Assembly (NCBI RefSeq): GCF_002858765.1
Contig: NZ_PJRP01000009.1
Location: 218,974 to 282,973, forward strand
Length of the DNA stretch: 64,000 nucleotides
Direction of reading: 5' to 3'
Source: Cupriavidus pauculus
Lineage (GTDB): Bacteria; Pseudomonadota; Gammaproteobacteria; Burkholderiales; Burkholderiaceae
Below the pieces are notes generated by a model, which was not told the origin of the DNA, ran no database searches, and was given only the letters and a program-made list of their open reading frames with translations. Below, one piece after another: positions 25,602 to 35,773 of the stretch (the first letter of the stretch is position 1; every line of letters begins with the position of its first letter). A program made the position numbers and the translations under genes.

Positions 25602-27134
25602 TTATTCGTTGCTGCTCGAACGCTGCAGGTGCAACTGCGAACGTTCGGTTTCGCCGCCGTTGGTGCCTTCACGCTCGGCCTGGCTGCGCGCCGTTTCCAG
25701 GCGGTCCAGATAGGCTTCGTCGATGTCGCCGGTGATGTACTTGCCATCGAAGCACGACGCGTCGAAGTCACGCAGGTTCGGGTTGATGTCGCGCACGGCC
25801 TGCTTCATCGCTTCGACGTCCTGGTACACGAGCTGGTCGGCGCCGATCATGCGCGCCACTTCCTCGTCGGTGCGGCCATGGGCCACCAGCTCGGCACGCG
25901 TGGGCATGTCGATGCCGTACACGTTCGGGAACTTCACCGGCGGCGCAGCCGACGCGAAGATCACCTTCTTGGCGCCGGCGTCGCGGGCCATCTGCACGAT
26001 CTCGAACGACGTGGTGCCGCGCACGATCGAGTCGTCGACGATCAGCACGTTCTTGCCCTGGAACTCCACGCCCATCGCGTTGAGCTTCTGGCGTACCGAC
26101 TTCTTGCGCACCGCCTGGCCCGGCATGATGAACGTGCGGCCCACGTAGCGGTTCTTGAAGAAGCCTTCGCGGTACGGCACGCCCAGTGCATTGGCCACCT
26201 GCATGGCGGCCGGGCGGCTCGAATCGGGAATCGGCATGACCACGTCGATCTCGCCGGCCGGCACTTCGCGGCGGATCTTCTCGGCCAGGTAGTCGCCCAT
26301 GCGCAGACGGGCGTCGTACACCGGCACGCCGTCGATGCATGAGTCCGGACGGGCCAGGTACACGAATTCAAAGATGCAGGGCGTCAGTTGCGGATTCTCG
26401 GCGCACTGCTTGCTGTGGAACTTGCCGTCCAGGTCGATGAAGATCGCCTCGCCCGGCGCCACGTCGCGCTCCATGGTGTAGCCCATGCCTTCGAGCGCCA
26501 CCGATTCCGAGGCAATCAGGTATTCCTTGCCGGTCGGCGTGTCGACGCTGCCGATGCACAGCGGGCGGATGCCGAACGGATCGCGCACGGCCAGCAGGCC
26601 ATAGCCCGAGATCTGCGCGGTGATGGCGTAGGCGCCCTTCACGCGGCGATGCATGCCGCTGACCGCCGTGAAGATGGTCTCCGGCTCCAGCGCCTTGCCG
26701 TTGCTGGCGCGCTGCAGTTCGTCGGCCAGCACGTTCAGCAGCACTTCGGAATCCGAATGCGTGTTGATGTGGCGACGGTCGCGGCGGAACATCTCCTCGC
26801 GCAGCTGTTCCGAGTTGGTCAGGTTGCCGTTGTGGGCCAGCATGATGCCGTACGGCGCGTTCACGTAGAACGGCTGGGCTTCTTCCTCGCTGGATGCGGA
26901 GCCGGCGGTCGGGTAACGCACCTGGCCGATACCGGACGTGCCCGGCAGGCCGCGCATGTTGCGCGTGCGGAACACGTCGCGCACCAGGCCGTTGGCCTTG
27001 TGCATGTGGAAGGTGCTGCCATTGGCCGTGGCGATGCCGGCTGCATCCTGTCCGCGGTGTTGCAACAGCAGCAGGCTGTCATAAATGAGTTGGTTGACAG
27101 GGCTGGTGGAAACCACGCCGACGATACCGCACAT
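25602..27134 (-). CDS. purF: Amidophosphoribosyltransferase
   Basis: 510 residues. Catalyses the first committed step of purine synthesis, glutamine + PRPP to phosphoribosylamine. Cys2 of MCGIVGVVS is the N-terminal nucleophile of the glutaminase domain, with no propeptide. The glutaminase half also shows HNGNLTNSEQLREEMF. The PRPP-binding loop is VLIVDDSIVRGTTS (about residue 366). The C-terminal segment has YQDVEAMKQAVRDINP and a polar tail. cvpA lies directly upstream, a pairing that is very common in proteobacteria, and metZ follows after 32 bases. Confidence 0.97.
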   Translation of the reverse strand: MCGIVGVVSTSPVNQLIYDSLLLLQHRGQDAAGIATANGSTFHMHKANGLVRDVFRTRNMRGLPGTSGIGQVRYPTAGSASSEEEAQPFYVNAPYGIMLAHNGNLTNSEQLREEMFRRDRRHINTHSDSEVLLNVLADELQRASNGKALEPETIFTAVSGMHRRVKGAYAITAQISGYGLLAVRDPFGIRPLCIGSVDTPTGKEYLIASESVALEGMGYTMERDVAPGEAIFIDLDGKFHSKQCAENPQLTPCIFEFVYLARPDSCIDGVPVYDARLRMGDYLAEKIRREVPAGEIDVVMPIPDSSRPAAMQVANALGVPYREGFFKNRYVGRTFIMPGQAVRKKSVRQKLNAMGVEFQGKNVLIVDDSIVRGTTSFEIVQMARDAGAKKVIFASAAPPVKFPNVYGIDMPTRAELVAHGRTDEEVARMIGADQLVYQDVEAMKQAVRDINPNLRDFDASCFDGKYITGDIDEAYLDRLETARSQAEREGTNGGETERSQLHLQRSSSNE

Positions 27135-27250
27135 GCCGAACTCCCAGGAAAGGCAAATTGATTCAGGGGCGCTGCTCCGTCATGTACGCGACGGAACTGC
27201 GTTGATACTGCGCCGCGAGCGCCGAACGTTCAAGCACTCGCGTCTTCGAT

Positions 27251-27748
27251 TCAGGTCTTCACGTACTTGGCCAGGTCGGGCGGCAGCCATTGGCGCAGCT
27301 CGCCCATCGCCTGGATCACATACGGGCGCGACACTGCGTCGCGCCAGAACGGTTCCTCCGGCAGCTTCGTGAGCCCCGCCAGCACGACGACCAGCATCAC
27401 GATCAGCACACCCCGCGCCAGGCCGAACACCAGGCCCAGGCCACGATCCGCCGGCTTCAGGCCGGTGGTTTCCAGCAACTGGCCCAGAATGGCTCCCGCC
27501 AGCGCCGACACGATCCACGTGCCGAAGAACACAGCCAGGAAACCCAGCGCACTGCGCGTCAGCTCGCCGCCCGGCAGCGATTCCGGCATCCATTTCGCGG
27601 CCATGCCGCCAAAGTGATAGGCCAGCACAAACGCCACGACCCAGCCCACCAGCGCCAGCACCTCGCGCACCAGGCCGCGCAGCACGCCGATCAGTGCAGA
27701 CGCCACCAGAATGAAGGCCACGCCATAGTCAAAGAAAGTAAAAGCCAT
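27251..27748 (-). CDS. cvpA: CvpA family membrane protein
   Basis: 165 residues with four hydrophobic helices: FDYGVAFILVASALIGVLRGLV, ALVGWVVAFVLAYHFGG, LGFLAVFFGTWIVSALAGAILGQLL and GVLIVMLVVVLAGLTKL. This is the CvpA fold, named for its need in colicin V production. Its normal role is in envelope homeostasis and is not fully defined. It precedes purF by 116 bases, the conserved arrangement. The C-terminal tail is soluble (YVIQAMGELRQWLPPDLAKYVKT). Confidence 0.93.
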   Translation of the reverse strand: MAFTFFDYGVAFILVASALIGVLRGLVREVLALVGWVVAFVLAYHFGGMAAKWMPESLPGGELTRSALGFLAVFFGTWIVSALAGAILGQLLETTGLKPADRGLGLVFGLARGVLIVMLVVVLAGLTKLPEEPFWRDAVSRPYVIQAMGELRQWLPPDLAKYVKT

Positions 27749-27855
27749 GCGTGCGATGCGGGTTCCTGTCAGATGGGGGCAAACTGCCGCCCTGCAATTG
27801 GTACGTAATCGGGACGTGTATGGGGACGTGATCGGCTACGTCGCTGCCCGGGACG

Positions 27856-28611
27856 TTACTGCTCCACCACCTTCGAGGTCAGGCCGATCGACCGCACTTT
27901 CCTGTCGGCCGCATCGGCGGCATCGCGGCTGGTGAACGGACCCGCGCGCAGCAGGATGCGGTCGCCGTCGGCCATCGTCTTCTTTTCCACAAACGCCGGC
28001 ACCTTGCTCTCCTTGAGCTTGGCCAGCCAGTTCTTGGCGCGTTCCTCCGAAGAGAACGCACCGATCAGGATCAGATATTTGGTATTGGCGGCAGCCGGCT
28101 TGGCCTCGGCGGGCTTGGTCTCGGCCACCTTCGTTTCGGCCTTGGCATCGGTCTTCGCATCAGCCTTGACCTCGGGCCTGGCGTCGGCCTTCGGCTTGTC
28201 AGCGGCCGGCGTGGTGACGATTTCCTCGCCTGCATCGAGCGCGGCGTCGTTGCGGCCGGCATTGGCGGAAGGCGGCAGCGCCTGCGCCTTGCGTGCCTCG
28301 ACCTTGGGCTTCTGCGCGCCCTGGCCGTTGGCCACGCTGACGGCCACGTCGTCGGAGACGGGGCGTGGCTTGTGCTCGAACACGATCGGCAGCACGATCA
28401 CCGCGGCCGCGAGCAGCACCACGGCGCCGATCAGGCGGCGGCGTGCGCGTTGTTTCTGGGGAAAGTCGGGATCGAGGGTATCGTCCGCGTAGTCGTCGGC
28501 CGGACGGCGCGACGCGCCGATGCCGGCGCCGGTTTCCGCACGCGTACGGCGACCGCGTTCGGGTGCCGGGTCAGTGCCCTTGCGGGACGAGAACAGCGAA
28601 AGCAGGCCCAT
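27856..28611 (-). CDS. SPOR-domain membrane protein
   Basis: 251 residues from MGLLSLFSSRKG. A polar, Arg-rich cytoplasmic head (1-55) is followed by one membrane helix (LIGAVVLLAAAVIVLPIVF, about 60-80). A long Lys/Ala/Glu-rich periplasmic linker with repeated KADAK and AETK units comes next, then a C-terminal SPOR domain (about 178-251, KYLILIGAFSSEERAKNWLAKL). SPOR domains bind denuded glycan strands at the septum, so it may be a cell-division protein of the DedD/FtsN type. DedD in E. coli is also encoded next to folC and cvpA, which supports that reading. A 16-residue upstream extension is possible but has no better initiation site. Confidence 0.88.
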   Translation of the reverse strand: MGLLSLFSSRKGTDPAPERGRRTRAETGAGIGASRRPADDYADDTLDPDFPQKQRARRRLIGAVVLLAAAVIVLPIVFEHKPRPVSDDVAVSVANGQGAQKPKVEARKAQALPPSANAGRNDAALDAGEEIVTTPAADKPKADARPEVKADAKTDAKAETKVAETKPAEAKPAAANTKYLILIGAFSSEERAKNWLAKLKESKVPAFVEKKTMADGDRILLRAGPFTSRDAADAADRKVRSIGLTSKVVEQ

Positions 28612-28683
28612 AGATGCCCAAAGAGTGGTGTTCGGTGTGATGCGTTCCGGCCCGGGCATTCAGCCAGGAATCCAGACTGGCAT

Positions 28684-29994
28684 TCAGTTGGCCTGCGTGG
28701 CGCGATATGCCATCACGCCAGCCACGGTATAGAACGATCCGAAGACCAGGATTCTATCATTCTCGGTTGCTCTCTCGATGGCATCGCGATACGCCAGTTC
28801 CGGACTTGAGAAGCACGCGGCGGTGTTGTCCGGCCCTTCCCGGAAGCCCGTGGTGTCCAATGCCTCGCGCAGGTCACTGGCCGATGCGCCGCGCTCCGTG
28901 GGCAGGTCGCACAGGCACCAGTGGTCGACCTTGTCCGCCACGTGGCGCAGTACGCCGGCAATGTCCTTGTCCGCCATCGCGCCGAACACCGCGTAGGTGT
29001 AGCGGAAAAACCCCATGTTCTCCATGTTCTGCCCCAGCGTGGCCGCGGCATGGGGATTGTGCGCCACATCGAGGATAACGGCCGGACGCCCCGGCATCAC
29101 CTGGAAGCGGCCCGGCAGTTCCACGAAAGCCAGCCCGTTGCGCACTTCCTGCGCGCTGACCGGCAGGCGCGGGCGCATGGCCTGCAGCGCAGCCAGCGCC
29201 GCCGACGCGTTCAGTAGCTGGTTGGCGCCACGCAGCGCCGGGTAGCCCAGGCCGTTGAGCTTGCGGTCGCGGCCGGTCCAGTCCCATTGCTGGCGCTCCT
29301 GGCCCGGCGCGGCCTGGTGGCGGAAATCGCGGCCCACCAGCCACAGGTCGGCGCCGATGGCCTCGGCATGGTCGATCAACGATTGCGGCGGCAGGGGATC
29401 GCCGCAGATCGCCGGCACATTGGGACGGAAGATGCCGGCCTTCTCGTAGCCGATCTTCTCGCGCGTGTCGCCCAGGTACTGGGTATGGTCGATGTCCACG
29501 CTGGTGATGACCGCACAGTCCGTATCGATCACATTGACGGCGTCGAGCCGGCCGCCCAGGCCCACCTCAAGGACGATCGCGTCCAGCCCGGCCGACGCGA
29601 ACATATGCATGATGGCCAGCGTCGTGAACTCGAAGTACGTCAGGCTGACCGGATCGGCAAAGCTCGTGCGGGCGCGCTCCACGGCCTCGAAGTGCGGCAG
29701 CAGCTGTGCGTCGGTGGCCTGCTCGCCGTTCAGGCGGGCGCGCTCGTTGAACGTGATCAGGTGCGGCGACGTATGCAGGCCCACCTTGTAGCCGGCCTCC
29801 AGCAGGATGCATTCGAGCATCGCACAGGTCGACCCCTTGCCGTTGGTGCCGCCGACGGTGAACACCACGGCGTCGATGCGCAGTCCCAGCGCTTCCTTGA
29901 CGCGCGTGATACGCGTCAAACCCATGTCGATGCCCACAGGATGGGCGGTTTCCAGGTGTTGAAGCCAGTCGGGGAGTGTGTGGAAGATGGGCAT
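28684..29994 (-). CDS. folC: Bifunctional dihydrofolate/folylpolyglutamate synthase
   Basis: 436 residues. Adds glutamate to dihydropteroate and to reduced folates. The P-loop is VGGTNGKGSTCAML (about residues 47-60). Other blocks are LHTSPHLITFNERARLNG, FEFTTLAIMHMFASAGLDAIVLEVGLGGRLDAVN and a C-terminal Mur-ligase-like domain with ILDVAHNPHAA and FGAMADKDI. The length is standard. The start codon lies only 17 bases after a terminator-like hairpin and T-rich tail in the accD-folC gap, and it has no ribosome-binding site that I can see. The downstream SPOR, cvpA, purF and metZ genes follow closely. Confidence 0.95.
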   Translation of the reverse strand: MPIFHTLPDWLQHLETAHPVGIDMGLTRITRVKEALGLRIDAVVFTVGGTNGKGSTCAMLECILLEAGYKVGLHTSPHLITFNERARLNGEQATDAQLLPHFEAVERARTSFADPVSLTYFEFTTLAIMHMFASAGLDAIVLEVGLGGRLDAVNVIDTDCAVITSVDIDHTQYLGDTREKIGYEKAGIFRPNVPAICGDPLPPQSLIDHAEAIGADLWLVGRDFRHQAAPGQERQQWDWTGRDRKLNGLGYPALRGANQLLNASAALAALQAMRPRLPVSAQEVRNGLAFVELPGRFQVMPGRPAVILDVAHNPHAAATLGQNMENMGFFRYTYAVFGAMADKDIAGVLRHVADKVDHWCLCDLPTERGASASDLREALDTTGFREGPDNTAACFSSPELAYRDAIERATENDRILVFGSFYTVAGVMAYRATQAN

Positions 29995-30011
29995 GCTGAA
30001 TTACGACACGA

Positions 30012-30049
30012 CTAAAAACAAAATGGCGCGGGTTGGTACCCGCGCCATT
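30012..30049 (-). terminator. Terminator-like hairpin between accD and folC
   Basis: On the minus strand AATGGCGCGGGT (30049-30038) pairs with ACCCGCGCCATT (30033-30022) around a 4-base loop, a perfect 12-bp stem, followed by TTTTGTTTTTAG. It ends 17 bases before the folC ATG. The tail and position are nearly the same as at truA. Confidence 0.85.
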
Positions 30050-30072
30050 GTCCTGCAAATCACGCTACCGCG

Positions 30073-30945
30073 TCAGGCGACTGCGTCGGCAGGCTGCTTC
30101 TGCAGCAGCGCCAGCAGCTGGGCCAGCTCCGCACGCAGGCGGCGACGGTCGACGATCATGTCGATGGCGCCCTTCTGCAGCAGGAATTCGGCGCGCTGGA
30201 AGCCTTCCGGCAGCTTCTCGCGTACGGTCTGCTCGATCACGCGCGGGCCGGCAAAGCCGATCAGCGCCTTGGGCTCGGCAATCACCACGTCGCCCAGGAA
30301 CGCGAACGACGCCGACACGCCACCCATAGTCGGGTCGGTCAGCACGCTGATGAACGGCAGCTTGGCATTCGCCAGCTGGTTCAGCATGGCCGTGGTCTTG
30401 GCCATCTGCATCAGCGACAACAGGCTTTCCTGCATGCGCGCACCGCCCGTGGCGGTCACGCAGATGAACGGCACCTTCTGCTCCAGCGCGGCCTGCGCGC
30501 CACGCGCGAAGCGCTCGCCCACCACCGAGCCCATCGACCCGCCCATGAACTCGAACTCGAAGCAGGCCACGACCACCGGAATCGTATGGATCGCGCCACC
30601 CACGACCACCATCGCGTCGGTCTCGCCCGTGTCATCCATGGCGGCCTTGATGCGGTCCGGGTACTTCTTCGTGTCCTTGAACTTCAGCGCGTCCACCGGC
30701 ACGATTTCCTGGCCGATCTCGAAACGGCCTTCGGCGTCCAGCAGCTTGTCCAGGCGCTCGCGCGACCGGATACGCATATGGTGGTCGCACTTCGGGCAGA
30801 CGTGCAGATTGGCTTCCACGTCGGTGCGGTACAGCGTCGACTCGCACGACGGGCACTTGACCCACAGCCCTTCCGGAATGCCCTTGCGGGTGGAGGGGTC
30901 GGTCTGTTGAATCTTGGGAGGCAGGAGTTTATCCAACCAGCTCAT
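30073..30945 (-). CDS. accD: Acetyl-CoA carboxylase carboxyltransferase subunit beta
   Basis: 290 residues from [13 protein letters not shown], preceded by an AAGGAG site. The N-terminal zinc ribbon has two CxxC pairs ([10 protein letters not shown] and [10 protein letters not shown]). The carboxyltransferase core has [55 protein letters not shown] and [20 protein letters not shown]. With AccA it moves the carboxyl group from biotin to acetyl-CoA in fatty-acid synthesis. It follows trpA with a 218-base gap holding a TAAATT -10-like element at 31034-31039, so it may have its own promoter as well as trp read-through. A terminator-like hairpin follows. Confidence 0.97.
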   Translation of the reverse strand: MSWLDKLLPPKIQQTDPSTRKGIPEGLWVKCPSCESTLYRTDVEANLHVCPKCDHHMRIRSRERLDKLLDAEGRFEIGQEIVPVDALKFKDTKKYPDRIKAAMDDTGETDAMVVVGGAIHTIPVVVACFEFEFMGGSMGSVVGERFARGAQAALEQKVPFICVTATGGARMQESLLSLMQMAKTTAMLNQLANAKLPFISVLTDPTMGGVSASFAFLGDVVIAEPKALIGFAGPRVIEQTVREKLPEGFQRAEFLLQKGAIDMIVDRRRLRAELAQLLALLQKQPADAVA

Positions 30946-31163
30946 GAAAGCTCCTTTCGGATAGCTGCCGCCCGCGCATCGACGGCCCCTTTCTCGGGGG
31001 GCGGACACAGGGACGGCAGGGAATCAGGCCGCGAATTTACCACGCCCGGCACATCTCGCCTAAGCAAAACGCGCCAAGTGTGCCGCTTAAGTCTCAAACG
31101 ATCGCAATCGGCGCCGTTTTTTGCAGCGTTTTTCGGCCGATGGTCACGCCTTGGACACCTTTT

Positions 31164-31973
31164 TCAGGCGTCCAGTGCCTGGCGGATCTCGGCGATGAAC
31201 GCACGGAGCGCTTCCACCGCCTTGTCGCGCGGCGCATCTTCCAGCAACTGCACCAGGCGGCTGCCGATCACCACGGCGTCTGCCACGCCACCGATCGCGC
31301 GCGCCGTCTGCGCGTCACGAATGCCGAAGCCGACACCCACGGGCAGGTTGGCGTGCTGCTTGATCAGCGGCAGGCGGGCGGCCACGCTGTCGAGGTCCAG
31401 CGTGGCCGAACCGGTCACGCCTTTGAGCGACACGTAATAAAGATAGCCGCTGGCGAGCTTGGCCACGGCGGCAATGCGGTCGTCGGTCGACGTCGGCGCC
31501 AGCAGGAAGATCGGGTCCATCTGGTTGGCGCGCATCAGCGCGGCAAACGACTGGCATTCCTCGGGCGGGTAGTCCACCACGAGCACGCCGTCCACGCCCG
31601 CCGCCGAAGCCGCCTTGGCGAAGGCTTCCTCGCCCATGCGTTCGATCGGGTTCGCATAGCCCATCAGCACCACGGGCGTGGTGTCGTTGGTCTGGCGGAA
31701 TTCCTTGACCCAGGCCAGCACCTGCGTCAGCGAGACGCCTTGCGCCAGCGCGCGCTCCGAGGCGCGCTGGATGACCGGGCCATCGGCCATCGGGTCGGAA
31801 AACGGCACGCCAAGCTCGATCACGTCGGCACCGCCCTCCACCAGCGCGTGCATCAGCGGCACGGTCAGCGCGGGCGCCGGGTCGCCGGCGGTAATGAACG
31901 GAATCAGGCCCTTCTTCTGCTGCGCGGCCAGCGCCGCGAAAGTCTTCTGGATACGGGACATGTCGTTGGCCAT
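31164..31973 (-). CDS. trpA: Tryptophan synthase alpha subunit
   Basis: 269 residues. Cleaves indole-3-glycerol phosphate to indole and glyceraldehyde 3-phosphate. The TIM-barrel landmarks are [12 protein letters not shown], the catalytic Glu in [17 protein letters not shown], the catalytic Asp in [13 protein letters not shown], and the phosphate site in [12 protein letters not shown] plus [12 protein letters not shown]. The start MANDMSRIQ is five bases after the methyltransferase stop; an inner ATG (MSRIQKTF, 31961) is an alternative that matches many homologues. It is separated from trpB by the methyltransferase gene. Confidence 0.96.
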   Translation of the reverse strand: MANDMSRIQKTFAALAAQQKKGLIPFITAGDPAPALTVPLMHALVEGGADVIELGVPFSDPMADGPVIQRASERALAQGVSLTQVLAWVKEFRQTNDTTPVVLMGYANPIERMGEEAFAKAASAAGVDGVLVVDYPPEECQSFAALMRANQMDPIFLLAPTSTDDRIAAVAKLASGYLYYVSLKGVTGSATLDLDSVAARLPLIKQHANLPVGVGFGIRDAQTARAIGGVADAVVIGSRLVQLLEDAPRDKAVEALRAFIAEIRQALDA

Positions 31974-31978
31974 CGGAA

Positions 31979-32914
31979 TCAGATAAGGCGCTGCACCGGC
32001 GACGCCGCGTCATTGGCATCGTCGTTGGCAGCAGCCGGGGTCGTTTCGGTGCCCGCGGGCAGGCTGTCGGGCTGGATCGGCGCGTAGACGGGCTGAGCCG
32101 CCGTCACGCGATCGCGCACCAGCGCGGCGTATTGCGGATTCATCTCGAAGCCGACAAAGCGCCGGCCGTGGCGCACGCAGGCCACCGCCGTGGTGCCGCT
32201 GCCCGTGAACGGGTCCAGCACCACGCCGCCCGGCGGGCAGCTCGACAGCACCATGCGTTCGACGATCTCCAGCGGTTTCTGCGTGGGATGGTCGGCGCGC
32301 TCGGGATCTTGCCGGTGGATACGCGGCACGCTCCACAGATCCTTCGGGTTGTAGCCCACCTCAAGCCACTTCTTGCCCTCGAAGCGCGGCCGGCTGCGGG
32401 CCTTCTTGGTCTCGGCATCGTACGGAATGCGCACCGGGTCCAGGTCGAAGTAGTAGTCGCGCTGACGGGCAAAGAAGCCGATGTTGTCATGCACCGACGA
32501 GAACTTGCGCGTGGTGCCGCCCATGCTGGGCACGCGGCGATCCCAGATGATCTCGTTGATCATCGTCAGCCGCTTCTTGAGCATCACGAACAGCTCGGGC
32601 GAGTACTGCCACGTGCAGAACAGGTACAGCGTGCCCTTGGGGGCCAGCTTCGGGATGATGGCGTCCATCCAGCGCTCGGACCATTCCAGATAGGCGTCGC
32701 CCGACAGCAGGTCGGAATCGTTGCCGTAGTCCTTGCCGAGGCCGTAGGGCGGATCGGCGACGATCAGGTCGACCGATCCGTCTTCGATACGATTGATGCC
32801 TTCGAGCGCGTCTTCCTGGTACAGGCGGACGGCTTCGGTGTCGAGGATGTCGAACGGCGCCGCGGCGCCGCCCTCTTCCGCTTGGGTGGTGGTGTCAGGG
32901 GGCAGCGCACGCAT
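31979..32914 (-). CDS. Site-specific DNA methyltransferase (N6-adenine/N4-cytosine, beta class) inside the trp operon
   Basis: 311 residues. Motif IV comes first ([13 protein letters not shown] at residues 54-57), and the SAM-binding motif I is C-terminal ([15 protein letters not shown], about residue 235). The target-recognition region lies between them. This motif order defines beta-class amino-methyltransferases. [33 protein letters not shown] is the familiar HPTQKP segment, shown here only as context. No restriction endonuclease is nearby, so it is a solitary methyltransferase. Its ATG shares its A with the trpB stop (TAATG), and trpA follows after five bases. A methyltransferase at this spot is a conserved Burkholderiales feature; I recall GTWWAC as the site reported for the Ralstonia homologue. 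Confidence 0.93.
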   Translation of the reverse strand: MRALPPDTTTQAEEGGAAAPFDILDTEAVRLYQEDALEGINRIEDGSVDLIVADPPYGLGKDYGNDSDLLSGDAYLEWSERWMDAIIPKLAPKGTLYLFCTWQYSPELFVMLKKRLTMINEIIWDRRVPSMGGTTRKFSSVHDNIGFFARQRDYYFDLDPVRIPYDAETKKARSRPRFEGKKWLEVGYNPKDLWSVPRIHRQDPERADHPTQKPLEIVERMVLSSCPPGGVVLDPFTGSGTTAVACVRHGRRFVGFEMNPQYAALVRDRVTAAQPVYAPIQPDSLPAGTETTPAAANDDANDAASPVQRLI

Positions 32915-34107
32915 TACAGCTTCAAGCCTCCACGTTCGGCCACGGTGTGCATGTCCTTGTCGCCCCGGCCGGACAGGTTCACCAGCAGCAGCTTGTCCTT
33001 GGGCAGGGTCGGCGCCAGCTTGCACGCGTAGGCGATGGCGTGGCTCGATTCCAGCGCCGGGATGATGCCTTCGATGCGGCAGCAGTCGTGAAAGGCCTTC
33101 AGCGCTTCGTCATCGGTGATCGGCACATACTGCGCGCGGCCGATGTCCTTGAGCCACGCGTGTTCCGGCCCCACGCCCGGATAGTCCAGGCCGGCCGACA
33201 CCGAGTGGGTCTCGATGATCTGGCCGTTCTCGTCCTGCAGCAGGTAGGTGCGGTTGCCGTGCAGCACGCCCGGCGAGCCGCCGGTCAGCGATGCCGCATG
33301 GCGCCCCGTGTCCAGGCCGTCGCCGGCCGCTTCCACGCCGATCAGCTGCACGTCCTTGTGTTCGATGTACGGGTAGAAGATACCCATCGCATTCGAGCCG
33401 CCGCCCACGCAGGCGATCACGGCGTCCGGCTGGCGGCCGGTCAGCTCGGGCATCTGCACCTTCGATTCCTCGCCAATCACGCACTGGAAGTCGCGCACCA
33501 TCATCGGGTACGGGTGCGGGCCGGCCACCGTGCCGATGATGTAGAACGTGGTCTCGACGTTGGTCACCCAGTCGCGCATGGCTTCGTTGAGCGCGTCCTT
33601 GAGCGTCTTCGAGCCGCTTTCCACCGGCACCACCGTGGCGCCCAGCAGCTTCATGCGGTAGACGTTGGCCGCCTGGCGACGCACGTCCTCGGAGCCCATG
33701 TAGACCACGCATTCCATGCCGAAGCGCGCGGCGATCGTCGCCGTGGCCACGCCGTGCTGGCCTGCCCCGGTCTCGGCGATCACGCGCTTCTTGCCCATGC
33801 GCTTGGCCAGCAGCGCCTGGCCGATCACGTTGTTGATCTTGTGGGCGCCGGTGTGGTTCAGGTCTTCGCGCTTGAAGAACACCTGGGCACCGCCCAGCGT
33901 CTCGCTCCAGCGCTGCGCGTGGTAGATCGGCGACGGGCGGCCGACAAAGTGTTTCAGCTCGCGCTGGAATTCGGCGTTGAAGTCCGCATCCTGCTGGTAG
34001 TGCGCATAGGCGTCGCGCAACTCGTCCAGCGCGTGGACCAGGGTTTCGGAAACGAAGCTACCGCCATAGGGGCCGAAATGGCCTCGGGAATCGGGCAAGT
34101 CGTACAT
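32914..34107 (-). CDS. trpB: Tryptophan synthase beta subunit
   Basis: 397 residues from [20 protein letters not shown] enzyme that joins indole and serine to make tryptophan. The PLP lysine is in [15 protein letters not shown]. Other blocks are [16 protein letters not shown] and the phosphate-binding [31 protein letters not shown] near residue 290 is the mobile (COMM) region context. The upstream in-frame extension (to 34158) lies in the trpF-trpB gap and is not conserved in style. The stop codon overlaps the methyltransferase start by one base. Confidence 0.97.
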   Translation of the reverse strand: MYDLPDSRGHFGPYGGSFVSETLVHALDELRDAYAHYQQDADFNAEFQRELKHFVGRPSPIYHAQRWSETLGGAQVFFKREDLNHTGAHKINNVIGQALLAKRMGKKRVIAETGAGQHGVATATIAARFGMECVVYMGSEDVRRQAANVYRMKLLGATVVPVESGSKTLKDALNEAMRDWVTNVETTFYIIGTVAGPHPYPMMVRDFQCVIGEESKVQMPELTGRQPDAVIACVGGGSNAMGIFYPYIEHKDVQLIGVEAAGDGLDTGRHAASLTGGSPGVLHGNRTYLLQDENGQIIETHSVSAGLDYPGVGPEHAWLKDIGRAQYVPITDDEALKAFHDCCRIEGIIPALESSHAIAYACKLAPTLPKDKLLLVNLSGRGDKDMHTVAERGGLKL

Positions 34108-34226
34108 GTCCAGGCTCTCAGGTGACGTTCCGCGCACGGTAGCGGCGGAACGCATCAAATTCGGTATCGGGCGATCGGAGCGACCGGGGCAATCGGGGAT
34201 GGCAGCGGAACGGTGCCGGCGTGGCG

Positions 34227-34949
34227 TTACTGGCCAGCCTGTCCTGCATCCGCCAAGCGCACGGCGCGCACAAACGCGGCAATGCGGGCGTGGTCCTTCA
34301 CACCCTTCGACGCCTCCACACCGCTACTCACATCCACGGCATAGGGGCGCACGCGCTCAATCGCACCAGCGACGTTTTGCGCGTTCAACCCACCACTCAA
34401 AACGATGCGAGGAGCGTCGCTTGCGGGCTGGCTGGTCGGATTGGGCGGAAGCCATTGAGCAGGAATCAGGGTCCAGTCGAAGACGTGGCCGCCACCGCCA
34501 TAGCCTTCCACGAAGGCGTCGAGCAACAGGCCGGCGGCGTCACGGTATTGATCGGCGAATTCTACCAAATCAAGCCCCTGCTGGACACGGGCAGCACGCA
34601 CATACGGCAGCCGGCAGCGGCGCGCGATGTCGATACATTGCTGCGCCGTTTCGTCCCCATGGAATTGAAGTAGCGTCAACGGCACACGCTCAGTGACATG
34701 TGCCACTTCCTCGGCGTCGGCGTTGACGAACAGCCCGGTCACGGTGACGAACGGCGGCACCTGTTCGGCCAGCGCGGCGGCCTGGGCCACATCCACGTAG
34801 CGGGGGCTCTTGTCGTAGAACACCAGGCCGATGGCATCGGCGCCGGCGTCGACAGCCGCACGCACGTCCTCCGGGCGCGTCAGCCCACAGATCTTGATGC
34901 GCGTGCGGGGCAGCACGCGGCCGGCATCAGGCGCCATTGTCGGAACCAT
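34227..34949 (-). CDS. trpF: Phosphoribosylanthranilate isomerase
   Basis: 240 residues. Converts phosphoribosylanthranilate to CdRP in tryptophan synthesis. The opening [30 protein letters not shown] contains the catalytic Cys (KICG), and the catalytic Asp lies in [35 protein letters not shown] and [15 protein letters not shown] bind phosphate. The start at MVPTMAPD is chosen because a GGAG sits nine bases upstream; the inner MAPD (34937) is also possible. Either start lies within the truA coding region, so the genes overlap by more than 10 bases and are probably coupled. Confidence 0.94.
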   Translation of the reverse strand: MVPTMAPDAGRVLPRTRIKICGLTRPEDVRAAVDAGADAIGLVFYDKSPRYVDVAQAAALAEQVPPFVTVTGLFVNADAEEVAHVTERVPLTLLQFHGDETAQQCIDIARRCRLPYVRAARVQQGLDLVEFADQYRDAAGLLLDAFVEGYGGGGHVFDWTLIPAQWLPPNPTSQPASDAPRIVLSGGLNAQNVAGAIERVRPYAVDVSSGVEASKGVKDHARIAAFVRAVRLADAGQAGQ

Positions 34950-35757
34950 CGGCAAACACTCCGTGGAAGAAGCTGGCGGACGCATCCGCCGCAGGTAGCT
35001 GGTACGGCTCAGGATACTTCACGTCGACCAGGTACAGCCCGTCGGGCATGAACGTCGGGGCGGCCTTCTGGCGGTTGCGGCCGGCCAGCACCTCGGCCAT
35101 CCATTCGGCCGGATACCGGCCCCGCCCCACCGCCACCAGGCAGCCCATCAGGTTGCGCACCATGTGGTGCAGGAACGCACTGGCGCGAAAGCGCAGAAAT
35201 ACCCAGTTGCCGTCGGCGCGAACCGTCACGTCATACATCGTCTTGACCGGCGACTTGGCCTGGCATTCGGCGGCCCGGAAGGCAGAGAAATCATGCTCGC
35301 CCAGCAGGCAGGCAGCCGCGCCGCGCATGGCGTCGACATCGAGCCGCTGGCCCGGCGGCAGCATCTGGTAGCCAGCCCGGCTGTGGATCATCGGCACGCG
35401 GTGCGGGCCGGTGTAGAGCGCGTAGTAGTACATCCGCTCGTAGGCCAGGAAGCGCGCGTGAAAGCCGTCGTCGACCGGCTCCGCCCATTGCAGCGCAATG
35501 GACGGCGGCAGGAATGCGTTGACACCGCGCACCCACGAGAATTTGTCGCGATCCAGCTCGGTATCGAGGTGGATCACCTGGCCGAGCGCGTGCACGCCGG
35601 TATCGGTCCGCCCCGCCACCGTGGTCAGCAGACGCGTCCCGGCAAAACGCTCGATGGCATTTTCCAGGTGGTCCTGCACGGTATTGCGGTGGGGCTGCGA
35701 CTGCCAGCCGGAAAAGGCCGAACCGTCGTAGTGAAGTCCGATGGCGATGCGATTCAT
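34927..35757 (-). CDS. truA: tRNA pseudouridine(38-40) synthase TruA
   Basis: 276 residues from [19 protein letters not shown]. Modifies uridines 38-40 in the anticodon arm of many tRNAs. The catalytic Asp is in [16 protein letters not shown]. Conserved blocks are [19 protein letters not shown] and [21 protein letters not shown]. The start lies 16 bases after a terminator-like hairpin with a T-rich tail that follows fimV, and I see no Shine-Dalgarno sequence. trpF overlaps its 3' end. truA-trpF-trpB is a common Burkholderiales order. Confidence 0.95.
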   Translation of the reverse strand: MNRIAIGLHYDGSAFSGWQSQPHRNTVQDHLENAIERFAGTRLLTTVAGRTDTGVHALGQVIHLDTELDRDKFSWVRGVNAFLPPSIALQWAEPVDDGFHARFLAYERMYYYALYTGPHRVPMIHSRAGYQMLPPGQRLDVDAMRGAAACLLGEHDFSAFRAAECQAKSPVKTMYDVTVRADGNWVFLRFRASAFLHHMVRNLMGCLVAVGRGRYPAEWMAEVLAGRNRQKAAPTFMPDGLYLVDVKYPEPYQLPAADASASFFHGVFADGSDNGA

Positions 35758-35773
35758 GAGTGTGGCGATGCCC

